Numbered from the stretch's first letter, positions 36,809 through 45,838 are shown. The stretch: DNA of 64,000 bases from Pseudobdellovibrionaceae bacterium (GCA_023954155.1 JAMLIO010000007.1:1-64000), one strand, 5' to 3'. Notes: generated from the sequence alone by a model not told the origin. Made by a program: numbers and translations.

Positions 36809-37387
36809 GTGGCTAAAGCGAACGCCCAAAGTGCTAAGCTTGACGATGAACTGATGCAAGGGATTGCTAAGGGCTGCTCGAAGTCTTTTGGCCTTCTTTT
36901 TGAGGCGCATGGTTCACTGGTTTTAGGATACGCCAAACGCCTTATGAAAGATCAAAATATGGCAGAAGACATCTCACAGGAGGTTTGGATGAAAGTAGTC
37001 AGAGCATCATCCACATATCAAGGCCAAGGACACTTTAAGGCGTGGTTACTCACGCTCACAAGAAACCTTTGCTTTAACAAGCTTAAAGTGGAGCAGCGTT
37101 TACACTTCACCGACAACACCGAAGAGCTTTCTGCAGCTGTGGATCATGAATCTGAAAACCTAGAGACTCAGATGCTTTTTGAGTCTCATATCACTCAAAT
37201 CAAGGAGGCCATTGACGAGCTGCCTGAGAATCAACGCTTGGCCATCACCTTACTTGTGGTAGAAGAACTGTCTTACGAAAGCATTTCTGATCACCTAGAG
37301 ATTTCTGTTTCCGCCACAAAGTCTCTGATCCACCGTGCACGACAGAATCTGCTAAAAAAACTTAAACACAAAGAGGAGGCATCATGA
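36809..37387 (+). CDS. ECF-type RNA polymerase sigma factor
   Basis: This is a group IV sigma factor of 192 residues. The sigma-2 domain (about 25-95) contains AEDISQEVWMKVVRA and the promoter-opening part FKAWLLTLTRNLCFNKL. The sigma-4 domain (about 125-185) has LPENQRLAITLLVVEELSYESI and the HTH. Start is GTG 36809 with AAGGAG about six bases upstream. Two genes follow in tight coupling: a membrane protein that should be its anti-sigma factor (ATGA overlap) and a small periplasmic protein. Envelope-stress control is the likely job, inferred from this layout. Confidence 0.9.
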   Translation: MAKANAQSAKLDDELMQGIAKGCSKSFGLLFEAHGSLVLGYAKRLMKDQNMAEDISQEVWMKVVRASSTYQGQGHFKAWLLTLTRNLCFNKLKVEQRLHFTDNTEELSAAVDHESENLETQMLFESHITQIKEAIDELPENQRLAITLLVVEELSYESISDHLEISVSATKSLIHRARQNLLKKLKHKEEAS

Positions 37388-37779
37388 CCCACAACGATCA
37401 ATGGTTTAAAGAGCCTGTCTCTGACGACCTAAAAAATAAAATTTTTGCCCAGGTGCAACCTGAACTTGAAGACAATAAAAGACGCTTTGAGGCCGAGAAG
37501 GCTTCTGCCACTCCTTATGTCGCTGGATTTTGGAGTTGGAAAAAGTCGTTCAGGTTTTCTGCCATTGCCGCAGCATTTGCACTGATGTTCTTCTTACGAA
37601 CGCAAAACATCATTGAAGTCGAATATCCTGCGACCACCTTTTCAGAACTCGCCAGCCTTACCCCTGAAGTGTTTGAAGTGATTGAAAACCTCGACTTCAT
37701 TGACCAACTGGATAATATTGACCTAGAGGAAATTCGCAAAGAGATGAAACAAAAAAATCGTAAAGGGAGAAGCTCATGA
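37384..37779 (+). CDS. Probable membrane anti-sigma factor
   Basis: This 131-residue protein has one membrane helix (about 57-75), a cytoplasmic N-terminal part rich in charged residues and a short acidic periplasmic part. It lacks the His-Cys zinc motif of ZAS anti-sigma factors. The call rests on position directly after the ECF sigma gene (ATGA overlap) and membrane topology. The next gene also overlaps by 4 bases. Confidence 0.7.
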   Translation: MTHNDQWFKEPVSDDLKNKIFAQVQPELEDNKRRFEAEKASATPYVAGFWSWKKSFRFSAIAAAFALMFFLRTQNIIEVEYPATTFSELASLTPEVFEVIENLDFIDQLDNIDLEEIRKEMKQKNRKGRSS

Positions 37780-38081
37780 TCCGATTAAATAAAGCTTATA
37801 TTTTACCCTTGATCATCACGATGTTCATACTAGACACGCACTTCACCCATGCTCAAGGGCGTAAACATTATAAGTCCGACAACTCTTATAGTCGCTATGA
37901 CTCCAAGGACAGTTCTGAACGCAAAGATTTTGATAAAAACTTTAATCGCTATCAACATCTCTCGCCCCAACAAAAGCAAGAGAAGCTAGATAAGTGGCGT
38001 GAATTTAAATCCAACACCACTCCTGAAGAGCGCGATTTCATCATGAAAAAGATGCGCAGAGACCGCCGCCGTGGACGCTAA
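37776..38081 (+). CDS. Small periplasmic protein, CpxP/Spy- or DUF3106-like
   Basis: The 101-residue protein has a signal peptide (cleavage likely after HAQ or THA, about 26) and a highly charged helical mature part with LSPQQKQEKLDKWREFK and TPEERDFI, which recall LTxxQ-type sensors. The C-terminus is Arg-rich (RRDRRRGR). It is the third gene in the ECF operon. In CnrYXH-type systems a periplasmic sensor of this fold controls the anti-sigma factor; the parallel is inference. Confidence 0.65.
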   Translation: MIRLNKAYILPLIITMFILDTHFTHAQGRKHYKSDNSYSRYDSKDSSERKDFDKNFNRYQHLSPQQKQEKLDKWREFKSNTTPEERDFIMKKMRRDRRRGR

Positions 38082-38184
38082 ACTAAAATCTCTCCCCGCT
38101 CTAGATTTCTAAATAAATTTGAGTCGTGTTGAGTAAAAAAGAGGGGCTCTTGACCGCAACAATCAAGCTCAGTGGCGTTTTTAC

Positions 38185-39249
38185 TTATGAAGGCAGAACT
38201 GTCGTGGCATGGTACTGCGGGTGTTGTTGATTAACGGCATTAAGCTGTCCGCAAGCTGCAAAGATGTCTTCGCCTCGAGTCTGACGAATATAAACCTTGA
38301 TCCCTCTTTTCATTAAGTATCTCTGAAACGACAACACCGTTTGCATATCCGGCTTAAAATAACCAGAGCCTGGATGTTCATTAAAAGGAATCAGATTGAT
38401 CATGCATCTCATACCTCTAAGAAGCTCGGCTAACTCCCCTGCATGCTCCATTTGATCCGTCACTCCCTTAAGCATCACGTATTCAAAAGTCACATCTTGA
38501 CCTGTCTTTTGAATATGAGCCTCACAGGCTTTCAACAGATCTTCAATGGGCCATTTTTTATTTACTGGCATAATGTCACTGCGAACTTGATTGTTAGACC
38601 CATTTAAGCTAACAGCCAAACGTGCACCAGAATCAGAAATCAAAGGAATCATGGGCACCAGTCCTGATGTGGAGACGGTCACTCGTTTGCGAGAGAAGTT
38701 CAATCCATGGGGCTGATTTAAAATATCAATGGAATGAAAGACCGCGGTGGGATTATCTAAAGGCTCGCCCATACCCATAAACACCACATTGGTCAGGGGG
38801 GTTTGCTCTTGCTGTTCTAAGATATTTTGCACCTGCACAAATTGCCCCACAATTTGGCCCGCAGAAAGTCGCTTTTTAAGCTTCTCTTTACCTGTGTAAC
38901 AGAATTTACAAGCTAAATTGCAACCCACTTCAGAAGACACACACAGGGTCTTTCTTTGGTCTGCGGGAATCATTACAGTTTCAACTGTAAAACCTTCACC
39001 TACAGCAAAGAGAAATTTTTGTGTTCCGTCCTTACTGATACGGTGATCTACAATCTCAGGAAGATTAAAACTCACCCACTCCTTCACCTGTGCCCGAAAA
39101 GCCACGGAAAGGTCTGTCATCAGCTCAGGGTCATACACTTTTTTGACATAAACCCATTTGTATATCTGCTGAGCCCTAAAGGGTTTTTCCCCTTTAGACT
39201 TTAAAAACTCGGCAAAATCTTGGAGTTTAAAATCAAAAAAATTAACCAT
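38185..39249 (-). CDS. rlmN: 23S rRNA / tRNA (adenine-C2) methyltransferase RlmN
   Basis: This radical SAM enzyme methylates A2503 of 23S rRNA and A37 of tRNAs. The CxxxCxxC cluster site is in CNLACKFC, followed by GMGEPLDN, and the second catalytic cysteine near the C-terminus is in AACGQL. I place the start at ATG 39249, where GAGTGAG lies about seven bases upstream and the N-terminus matches the family; an ATG nine codons earlier has its GGGGG only two bases away. About 354 residues, normal length. It converges with the ECF operon and diverges from glutamate dehydrogenase. Confidence 0.95.
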   Translation of the reverse strand: MVNFFDFKLQDFAEFLKSKGEKPFRAQQIYKWVYVKKVYDPELMTDLSVAFRAQVKEWVSFNLPEIVDHRISKDGTQKFLFAVGEGFTVETVMIPADQRKTLCVSSEVGCNLACKFCYTGKEKLKKRLSAGQIVGQFVQVQNILEQQEQTPLTNVVFMGMGEPLDNPTAVFHSIDILNQPHGLNFSRKRVTVSTSGLVPMIPLISDSGARLAVSLNGSNNQVRSDIMPVNKKWPIEDLLKACEAHIQKTGQDVTFEYVMLKGVTDQMEHAGELAELLRGMRCMINLIPFNEHPGSGYFKPDMQTVLSFQRYLMKRGIKVYIRQTRGEDIFAACGQLNAVNQQHPQYHATTVLPS

Positions 39250-39369
39250 CGTATTGCTCACTCTTTTCCTATACATGACCCCCTATTTTCTGTAAACCCA
39301 GGACCCCATCGATGTAAAAAGTACCTCTCAAAAATGACCTTTTTAATGGTTTTTAAGAAGAAACATGTG

Positions 39370-39391
39370 AAGCCCACGTTAAGGGCTTTTT
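39370..39391 (+). terminator. Terminator-like hairpin in the leader region of glutamate dehydrogenase
   Basis: AAGCCC-acgtta-AGGGCTT followed by TTT on the plus strand. No plus-strand gene lies upstream for over 1 kb, so it may be an attenuator of the gene at 39506. Confidence 0.5.
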
Positions 39392-39505
39392 GTCACTAGG
39401 ACTAACTCAGGGCAACGCCAAATAATTAGGATTCCAATATATTGCAATTCAGGTTATTTAGAGGCTATTCAATGTTTTTGAATGATAAGGAAATAAGGAG
39501 AAGTT

Positions 39506-40774
39506 ATGATTCACTCAGAGGATCACCTCTACGCCAACGCCTTTTTTAAAAATACCATGGACCATTTAGACAAAGTAGGGAAACTCGCTAACATCAGTCC
39601 CCACGTCCTAGAAAGCCTAAAGCACCCAAGGCGAAGCATCACCGTCTCTATCCCTGTAAGAATGGACAACAATGAAATGATGGTCTTCACAGGTTACCGT
39701 GTCCAACACAACCAAGTTTTAGGACCTTTTAAAGGCGGAATCCGCTTCCACCCTGCTGTTAATTTCGGAGAAGTTGCAGCCCTTGCAACCTTAATGACTT
39801 TTAAAAACTCTTTGCTCAATTTACCTTTAGGTGGAGCCAAAGGGGGCGTAGCTGTTGATCCGTCTACACTTTCAACCAATGAAGTTGAGCAGCTCACGCG
39901 CCGATTCACACGTGAGATTGCGCCCTTTATCGGACCTGACAAAGACATTCCTGCTCCTGACGTCGGCACAAGCGCACAGACTATGGCATGGATGATGGAC
40001 ACTTATTCTCTAGACACAGGATTCTCTCAAACAGGTGTTGTTACTGGTAAGCCTGTTGAGATCGGAGGCTCTAGAGGACGTGAGTCCGCAACAGGTTTAG
40101 GTGTGGTGTTCACCATCGAAAAGGCTTTACAGACCCAAGGTAAAGACATCAAGGGAGCCACTCTTGCTGTTCAAGGGTTTGGTAAAGTAGGTATGCACGC
40201 CGCCCTTGAGGCCTTTAAACTGGGAGCCAAAGTTGTGGCTGTCAGTGATGTCTCTGGCGCCATTTATTCTGAAGAAGGATTAAACATTTCTGATGTGATT
40301 CAATTCCAAAAAGAAAATACTTTTATCAAAGGTTACCCCGAAGCAACAGACATCAGTAACGAAGATCTGTTAAGCCTTAAAGTGGATGTTCTTGCCCCTT
40401 GTGCTTTAGAAGGTGTGATCAACAAAGACAATGCGGCTAAAATTCAAGCCAGCATTATTGTCGAAGGCGCCAATGGACCTGTCACCAACGAAGCTGACTT
40501 GATTCTTAACGACAAAAATATTTTGGTCGTTCCTGATATTTTAGCCAATGGCGGTGGCGTGATTGTCTCTTACTTTGAATGGGTTCAAGATATCATTTGG
40601 CTCTTCTGGTCTGAAGATGAAGTTCGCACAAAATTGCAACAGATCATGTATCAGTGCTTTGACAATGTTTGGAAATTCAAAACAGAACAGAACGACACCT
40701 TTAGAAGTGCAGCGATGTCTGTGTCCTTACTGCGTTTACAAAAAGCAATGATGTTAAGAGGACAAGCTTGGTAA
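39506..40774 (+). CDS. Glutamate/leucine dehydrogenase family protein (probably glutamate dehydrogenase)
   Basis: The 422-residue enzyme interconverts glutamate and 2-oxoglutarate with NAD(P). The substrate loop GPFKGGIRFHP and the catalytic lysine region LPLGGAKGGV are followed by PAPDVGT and the Rossmann motif QGFGKVG (about 218-224). A hexameric NAD-type enzyme of about 420 residues fits. AAGGAGAAG lies just before the ATG. The next gene, pyrD, overlaps by 7 bases. A terminator-like hairpin lies 115 bases upstream. Confidence 0.9.
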   Translation: MIHSEDHLYANAFFKNTMDHLDKVGKLANISPHVLESLKHPRRSITVSIPVRMDNNEMMVFTGYRVQHNQVLGPFKGGIRFHPAVNFGEVAALATLMTFKNSLLNLPLGGAKGGVAVDPSTLSTNEVEQLTRRFTREIAPFIGPDKDIPAPDVGTSAQTMAWMMDTYSLDTGFSQTGVVTGKPVEIGGSRGRESATGLGVVFTIEKALQTQGKDIKGATLAVQGFGKVGMHAALEAFKLGAKVVAVSDVSGAIYSEEGLNISDVIQFQKENTFIKGYPEATDISNEDLLSLKVDVLAPCALEGVINKDNAAKIQASIIVEGANGPVTNEADLILNDKNILVVPDILANGGGVIVSYFEWVQDIIWLFWSEDEVRTKLQQIMYQCFDNVWKFKTEQNDTFRSAAMSVSLLRLQKAMMLRGQAW

Positions 40775-41775
40775 GCAAATGGCTTCGACCTTGGCTTTTA
40801 TTACCTGTATCTTGGGCTCACTCGTTGAGCCCAAAATTTTTAAAGTACGCCTACAACTGGCGTCGCACGTCTTTACCTGAGCACACGTGGCAGAATGTGC
40901 AGTGGAAGCACCTTAAGTTTCGTAACCCCGTAGGGCTTGCAGGTGGCGCTGATAAAAATGCCGAAGCTGTGCCCGCGTGGTGGCATCTAGGCGCAGGCTT
41001 TGTCGAAGTGGGCACTGTGACTCCTTTTGCGCAAAAGCCCAACCTAGGACAAACTGTGGCTCGGGATTTACAAGCCAAAGCCTTGTGGAACTGTCTTGGT
41101 TTTCCCAACCATGGTGCACAAAGAATCAAGACGCGTTTATTAAAACTTCCACCCAAGGGTGGGAGGCCCACTCCCCTCTTTGTCAACATTGGTAAGAACC
41201 GTTGGACCTCTAACGACGAGGCTCATCATGATTACACCAAATTGATCTCTGACTTTTACGACGTGGCAGATGCTTTTGTGATTAACATCAGCAGCCCCAA
41301 CACCAAAGGGTTAAGAGACCTCTTTCAGAAAGATAATTTTCTAAAGTTTCTCACCCCAATTCTTACCACCTACAGAGGTTTGCCTTCCACCGAGCCCTTA
41401 CCACCCCTGTTTCTCAAACTCAGCCCTGATCTTTCTGAAGAAGACCTACAAAATATCATCGAAGTTTTAAAAACCACGGAAGTCCGCGGTCTGATCCTGA
41501 CTAACACCACCCTACATCGTGAGCCCTCAATGAGTTTCCCCTTAGATCGAGGTGGAGTTTCTGGTGCCCCTTTAAATCCAAGGTCCAAAAAGATTCTGTT
41601 AGACACCCTGAGACTTCTTGGCGCACAACGTCCTGAATTTTTCATCATCTCAGTGGGGGGGATCATGAATAAAGAGGATATAAACGAGCGCTTGGCTCTG
41701 GGTGCCGATCTAGTGCAAGTTTATTCAGCGTTAATCTTCGAAGGTCTTGGTTTTTTTACCAAAGTTAGAAATTAA
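40768..41775 (+). CDS. pyrD: Dihydroorotate dehydrogenase, class 2 (quinone-linked)
   Basis: PyrD oxidises dihydroorotate to orotate at the inner membrane. The FMN-binding NPVGLAGGADKN, the substrate motif NISSPNTKGLRDL and the C-terminal SVGGI are present, and the N-terminal hydrophobic helix suits membrane association. Start is TTG 40768 (AAGAGGA about five bases upstream), which overlaps the end of the dehydrogenase gene. Length 335. It is the fourth pyrimidine gene in the window, far from pyrB and carAB. Confidence 0.93.
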   Translation: MVSKWLRPWLLLPVSWAHSLSPKFLKYAYNWRRTSLPEHTWQNVQWKHLKFRNPVGLAGGADKNAEAVPAWWHLGAGFVEVGTVTPFAQKPNLGQTVARDLQAKALWNCLGFPNHGAQRIKTRLLKLPPKGGRPTPLFVNIGKNRWTSNDEAHHDYTKLISDFYDVADAFVINISSPNTKGLRDLFQKDNFLKFLTPILTTYRGLPSTEPLPPLFLKLSPDLSEEDLQNIIEVLKTTEVRGLILTNTTLHREPSMSFPLDRGGVSGAPLNPRSKKILLDTLRLLGAQRPEFFIISVGGIMNKEDINERLALGADLVQVYSALIFEGLGFFTKVRN

Positions 41776-41820
41776 AATTCTTATGTGACTAAAACGATTC
41801 CATCTAATAAAATCTGTAAG

Positions 41821-42237
41821 ATGAATCGCAAGAAAAGAGCTTATTGGATCCCCGTTGTAACTGCCCTGATGAAGCGCGGCGATGAAGTTCTCTTAGGTTT
41901 AAGACCCGAAGGCCACAACCTTGCAGGCTACTGGGAGTTTCCTGGCGGTAAAATGGAACTAGGAGAAGAACCCGAAGACTCGCTCAAACGCGAGCTTAAA
42001 GAAGAGCTGGGCATTGATGCAGAAATTGGCGACATTTGTCTGACCAGTTCCCATAATTATGGAGACACCACAATTTTACTTTTATTTTATGAAGTCCCTT
42101 ATTGGGTAGGTGAACCTAAAACCGTTCATCATAGTGGGCTGAAGTGGGTGAAGATTGACAGCTTGTCCAAAGAAAATCTGCCCGAAGCCAATTTTAAAGT
42201 TCTAGACAAGATCATTGAAGTTTTAAAAAGGTCATGA
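41821..42237 (+). CDS. Nudix hydrolase, MutT-like
   Basis: This is a pyrophosphohydrolase with the Nudix box pattern GGKMELGEEPEDSLKRE...EELGI in residues about 42-64. It probably cleans oxidised nucleotides such as 8-oxo-dGTP (MutT-like, about 138 residues). The start is uncertain: ATG 41821 is favoured, a GTG 12 codons earlier is possible, and neither has a strong ribosome site. The stop overlaps the glycosyltransferase start (ATGA). Confidence 0.85.
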   Translation: MNRKKRAYWIPVVTALMKRGDEVLLGLRPEGHNLAGYWEFPGGKMELGEEPEDSLKRELKEELGIDAEIGDICLTSSHNYGDTTILLLFYEVPYWVGEPKTVHHSGLKWVKIDSLSKENLPEANFKVLDKIIEVLKRS

Positions 42238-43472
42238 GTTCTTTGGAATCAAAAAAACTGCACATTTGTTTTGTTACTAAAAATGCTCCTACAAGCACAG
42301 GCCCTAACGAGCAAGGCCACATTTTGCCCATGGCCAGACAGATTGTAAAACTAGGGCATCATGTCACCATTCTAACTTGGAAATCCTCTCTGGCTCAAGA
42401 AAAGTACGAAGAGGAAGGCATTACGGTGCTCTTCTTAGGCGAAGGACACTACAAATCCATCAAAGACTTTCCTGAGGTGGCCGCCGCTAAGATCAACGAG
42501 CTTCACCAAACTCAGTCCCCTATTGATATCGTTCATTCTTTAGATACACCCTTTGCCAAGCCCCATTTGCTTTTTAAGAAAAGGTCTTTTGCTTTATCCT
42601 ACGGTGTGGAAGTCACCTCTATGACTGAAGTGTTCTCGAAATTTGTTAAAACCTATTCGGGAGACGTTTCTGCTCTGAGAAACATGGCATCGGGTACATA
42701 TTTGTTTTTAAAACAATACTTAAATAAAGATTATAAAACCCTTCGCCATGCCGACGGGGTCTTTGTCACAAGTCCTAAACAAAGTATTGCCTTAGATCGT
42801 TATTACCTTTATCCCAGTATGCGCACCTACCAAGTGCCGATCAGCTTAGCTACAGGGTTTTTCTCTAAAAAAGAAAAGAGTGCGGACCTTTTAAATAGTC
42901 TAGACCTCGATTACAAATCCCAGGTCATCGTTGCCCGTCACGACATGGAAGACCTCGGTGAAATTTCTTTTCTTCTTGGAGCCTTTGAAAGAGTGGCCGT
43001 AAAAAAACCACGCACCCACCTGCTGATTATTGGTGATGGACCGTTTATGAAGGAAGCCGAACGACGCAGCCTAGAACTGGCTTTAGCCAACAGGGTCCAT
43101 TTCTTAGGTCAGCTTCCACGCAAGCAGTACGTAAATTACATTGCTCTGGGGGATATTTTTATTCAACTCGATGCTCGAACCTCAGGCATGGGACAAAGTC
43201 TTTTTGAAGCTATGGCCCAAGAAAAGATTGTGATTGGTTCAGAATTTAGTCCCATATCTCACTTCATCGAAGACAAAAAACAAGGCTACCTGATTCGCCC
43301 TGGGGAAAAGGAAAAATTAACGCAGTTGATTATTAAAAGCTTTGAAAAAGCAGATGAAACCTTGGCTTTGGGCCAGAATGCCCGCAACAAGATCATCCAA
43401 AATTTTGATCGGAAAGCCCTAGCAAGCCATGCCTGCCAAGCCTTTTATCAAATCATCGAAAATAAACGCTAA
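42234..43472 (+). CDS. Glycosyltransferase, GT4-like
   Basis: The 412-residue cytoplasmic enzyme has two Rossmann-like domains. The acceptor domain starts with HICFVTKNAPTSTGPNEQG. The donor domain has LLIIGDGPFMKEAE, FLGQLPRKQ and the later SLFEAMAQEKIVIGSE, the E-x7-E region of GT-B retaining transferases. Acceptor and sugar are unknown; it may build surface glycans. It is translationally coupled to the Nudix gene. Confidence 0.85.
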   Translation: MSSLESKKLHICFVTKNAPTSTGPNEQGHILPMARQIVKLGHHVTILTWKSSLAQEKYEEEGITVLFLGEGHYKSIKDFPEVAAAKINELHQTQSPIDIVHSLDTPFAKPHLLFKKRSFALSYGVEVTSMTEVFSKFVKTYSGDVSALRNMASGTYLFLKQYLNKDYKTLRHADGVFVTSPKQSIALDRYYLYPSMRTYQVPISLATGFFSKKEKSADLLNSLDLDYKSQVIVARHDMEDLGEISFLLGAFERVAVKKPRTHLLIIGDGPFMKEAERRSLELALANRVHFLGQLPRKQYVNYIALGDIFIQLDARTSGMGQSLFEAMAQEKIVIGSEFSPISHFIEDKKQGYLIRPGEKEKLTQLIIKSFEKADETLALGQNARNKIIQNFDRKALASHACQAFYQIIENKR

Positions 43473-43545
43473 ATCCCTCAAGAAACTGTGTAACTCAAAG
43501 AAAACACTTGGGTTTATCGTTTTTATTCATTAACATTAACTTATT

Positions 43546-43845
43546 ATGACAAAAGCAGACTTAATAAATTTAATAGCAACAAAGGCCAACATCACACGCG
43601 TTAAGGCCGAAGCTGTGGTGAATACAATTTTTGACAGCATGGTAGAGTCTCTTGTTGAAGGCGATCGCATTGAAATAAGAGGGTTTGGCTCTTTTGTAAA
43701 TAGAGAGTACAAAGGTCACCAAGGCCGTAACCCTCGCACGGGCGAAATCATTTCTGTCAAAGCGAAGAAGTTACCCTTTTTTAAAGCTGGTAAACAATTT
43801 AAAGAAGAGATCAACAATGGCTCTTCGACAAAGGAGAACTCGTGA
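43546..43845 (+). CDS. HU/IHF-family DNA-binding protein
   Basis: The 99-residue nucleoid protein has the HU family layout: LINLIATKANITRVKAEAVVNTI at the N-terminus, the beta-arm signature GFGSFVNREYKGHQGRNPRTGE, and a short tail. Its precise subtype (HU or IHF) cannot be told. The last codons overlap the start of an acidic protein gene by four bases (GTGA), so the two are made together. Confidence 0.95.
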   Translation: MTKADLINLIATKANITRVKAEAVVNTIFDSMVESLVEGDRIEIRGFGSFVNREYKGHQGRNPRTGEIISVKAKKLPFFKAGKQFKEEINNGSSTKENS

Positions 43846-44237
43846 ACGCACCCGCCACACTCAATCGTAGTCTGATCACTGTTTTTTTCACTGAAAAGTT
43901 TTTCACCCTGATTCAACCTTATCTAGTCGACGACATTCCAGATATCACTCTTGATGATTTAAATGCGGATCCCGTTATGCTTTTAATCCCACCTTGTGAT
44001 GACGAAACCGCAGACGAAGAGATCGCTGCCATTCAAGAACTGATCACTGGAGCCATTTTCAGCCTATTCCTAGACGAAAACCAAACTGCTCCTGAATTAA
44101 CAGAAAGCTTTGACTCTTATTTTGATATTGAATTTTCTGAAGACGTGTATGACCTAGCCACCGAGTACGATCTGGCTTATGCCGATGAAGAGATCGACTT
44201 AGATGGCGAAGACGCCACTCCACCCGCATTTCAATAA
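43842..44237 (+). CDS. Acidic protein translationally coupled to HU
   Basis: This 131-residue protein has no signal peptide or clear membrane helix and is heavily acidic throughout, with few basic residues after the first 20. It starts at GTG 43842, with AAAGGAG about five bases upstream, overlapping the HU stop. It is not a family I recognise. The charge and coupling with a basic DNA-binding protein make a DNA-mimic or HU-binding role worth considering, as inference only. Confidence 0.75.
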   Translation: MNAPATLNRSLITVFFTEKFFTLIQPYLVDDIPDITLDDLNADPVMLLIPPCDDETADEEIAAIQELITGAIFSLFLDENQTAPELTESFDSYFDIEFSEDVYDLATEYDLAYADEEIDLDGEDATPPAFQ

Positions 44238-44246
44238 ATCCTCACT

Positions 44247-45212
44247 TTATTCTGACAACTTAAAATCTTGGAATTTAAATTCCGAGATTTTTTTTAGTCC
44301 ATAAATCGCCATAAACAGACGTTCAAGCCCAATAGCTATCCCACTGCACTGAGGGAGTTTGGCTGTGGCAGCAAAAATTTCGGGATCATAGGGATGACGG
44401 GGTCTTTGCACAGACACTCTTTTTTGGTTTTCCACTTTGTAACGCTCTTGCAATCTTTCCGCATCCTGCAATTCAAAAAAAGCATTTCCCAGCTCAAAGC
44501 CCTTCCAATAAATTTCAAATCTATCCGCCCAACCTTGAGAATTTAAAGCCGCTAGGGCCGCCTGTGATGGTGGAAAGTCCTTCACACAAAGCAGCTTCCC
44601 CGTTTCAAAGTGAGGTTCGATCCGCTCAAGCCACACTCTAAAAAACAGATCATTAAAAGTGTCTGACTCGGCCACAGGAATATTTAGACTGTGGCATAAA
44701 GACCATAGATCGGCACGGGTGGTTTCAGGCGTAAGCTTCAATCCTAGAGGTAAAAATAGATCCGCAATCTTAAGGGTCTCCCACTGGGGCACCTCAACTT
44801 CTCCCGCTACACCACAACTCCCAATCACTTCTGCAATGAGGTCTTTTACGGTCTGCTGAAGTTTTTGCGAGTCAGCTCCTACCTCGTAAAACTCTAGCAT
44901 GGTGAACTCAGGTCGGTGAGCATCTGAATGCTCTTCGTTTCGAAAACAGCTTTTAATTTCAAAGAGCGAACCCCAGCCTGCGGCCAATAATTTTTTAAGA
45001 TGAAACTCAGGGCTGGTGGGCAATTCTAAAGTTTGGGTCTGACTTCCATACTTAAACTCCGTCTGAAAAGGATAGAGTTCGGCCTCAAGAGCCCCCGCAG
45101 GAACCAAAGTCGGTGTGACCACCTCTTCAAACCCCTTCGAACTTAAAATAGTCCTGACTTGGTTTAAAAACCGAAACCATTTTTTACAGTTTATCTTTAC
45201 CTTTTCATCCAT
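44247..45212 (-). CDS. epmA: EF-P lysine lysyltransferase-like (EpmA/PoxA/GenX)
   Basis: This is a class II lysyl-tRNA-synthetase-like protein of 321 residues without the anticodon-binding domain. Motif 2 is in IKSCFRNEEHSDAHRPEFTMLEFYE and motif 3 in GIAIGLERLFMAIYG. It charges elongation factor P with beta-lysine in related bacteria; no efp or epmB gene is seen here. The 3' coding end contains a hairpin that serves the opposing plus-strand genes. No clear ribosome site precedes the ATG. Confidence 0.9.
   Translation of the reverse strand: MDEKVKINCKKWFRFLNQVRTILSSKGFEEVVTPTLVPAGALEAELYPFQTEFKYGSQTQTLELPTSPEFHLKKLLAAGWGSLFEIKSCFRNEEHSDAHRPEFTMLEFYEVGADSQKLQQTVKDLIAEVIGSCGVAGEVEVPQWETLKIADLFLPLGLKLTPETTRADLWSLCHSLNIPVAESDTFNDLFFRVWLERIEPHFETGKLLCVKDFPPSQAALAALNSQGWADRFEIYWKGFELGNAFFELQDAERLQERYKVENQKRVSVQRPRHPYDPEIFAATAKLPQCSGIAIGLERLFMAIYGLKKISEFKFQDFKLSE
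44262..44295 (+). terminator. Terminator of the HU operon inside the epmA 3' coding end
   Basis: The stem AAAATCTTGGAATTT / AAATTCCGAGATTTT (one G-U wobble) is followed by eight T. It lies within the last codons of the convergent epmA gene, so one sequence both encodes protein and terminates opposite transcription. Confidence 0.85.
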
Positions 45213-45379
45213 AAGCTCTGTCTCGATCTCTCTTTTGTAGAGTTAAACAATATCTTGTTATTTAATTTCGCTCTGTGTGTGGGGCAACTGTTATTTCCGC
45301 AATTTTGCTTATTTTTCCACACTAAAATCCTTGACCTCTTCACTGAAAAAAGAGACTCCTAAGCAAGGAGGTCTATACC

Positions 45380-45835
45380 ATGAAATTCACTCAAGAAATC
45401 GAAAAACAAATCAAAGCCCTACTTGAAAACGAAACCATTCAAAAGTTGAAAAAAGAAGTTGATAAAACTTCTAAAGAACTTAAAAGCACAAACTTAACGG
45501 AACTGCTTGAGACTCAAGGAGCTAAACGCATAGAGAAGCTTGAAAAGTCTTACAAAAGCATGCTGGTTCGTCTGAATAAAGCCCAAAAACAATTAGACCT
45601 AGAACTAAACCGTCTAAAAAACACTTTAACTGTCACTCGTAAAGAGGCAGGAAAGTCTTTAGGCACAGTGGTCAGAACTGTCGAAACCGAGCGCAAACGC
45701 CTGCAAAAGATCGTCAAGTCTGAAGCCCAAAAGAAAAGAGTCGCAAAAAAAGCCAAAACTGCGGCCAAAAAAGTGACTCGCAAAGCCAAGGCCACAACCA
45801 AAAAGGTTGCTCGCAAAGTCACACCTAAAAAATAA
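45380..45835 (+). CDS. Histone H1-like, Lys/Ala-rich protein
   Basis: The 151-residue protein has an N-terminal coiled coil (about 1-105) and a basic C-terminal tail with KKAKTAAKKVTRKAK-type repeats. Eukaryotic H1 and bacterial H1-like proteins share such tails, which bind DNA non-specifically. The coiled-coil half is unlike HctB and suggests oligomerisation, and a granule-associated (phasin-like) protein is an alternative. AAGGAGG stands before the ATG. It ends 100 bases before gcvP with two hairpins between. Confidence 0.75.
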   Translation: MKFTQEIEKQIKALLENETIQKLKKEVDKTSKELKSTNLTELLETQGAKRIEKLEKSYKSMLVRLNKAQKQLDLELNRLKNTLTVTRKEAGKSLGTVVRTVETERKRLQKIVKSEAQKKRVAKKAKTAAKKVTRKAKATTKKVARKVTPKK

Positions 45836-45838
45836 TTC

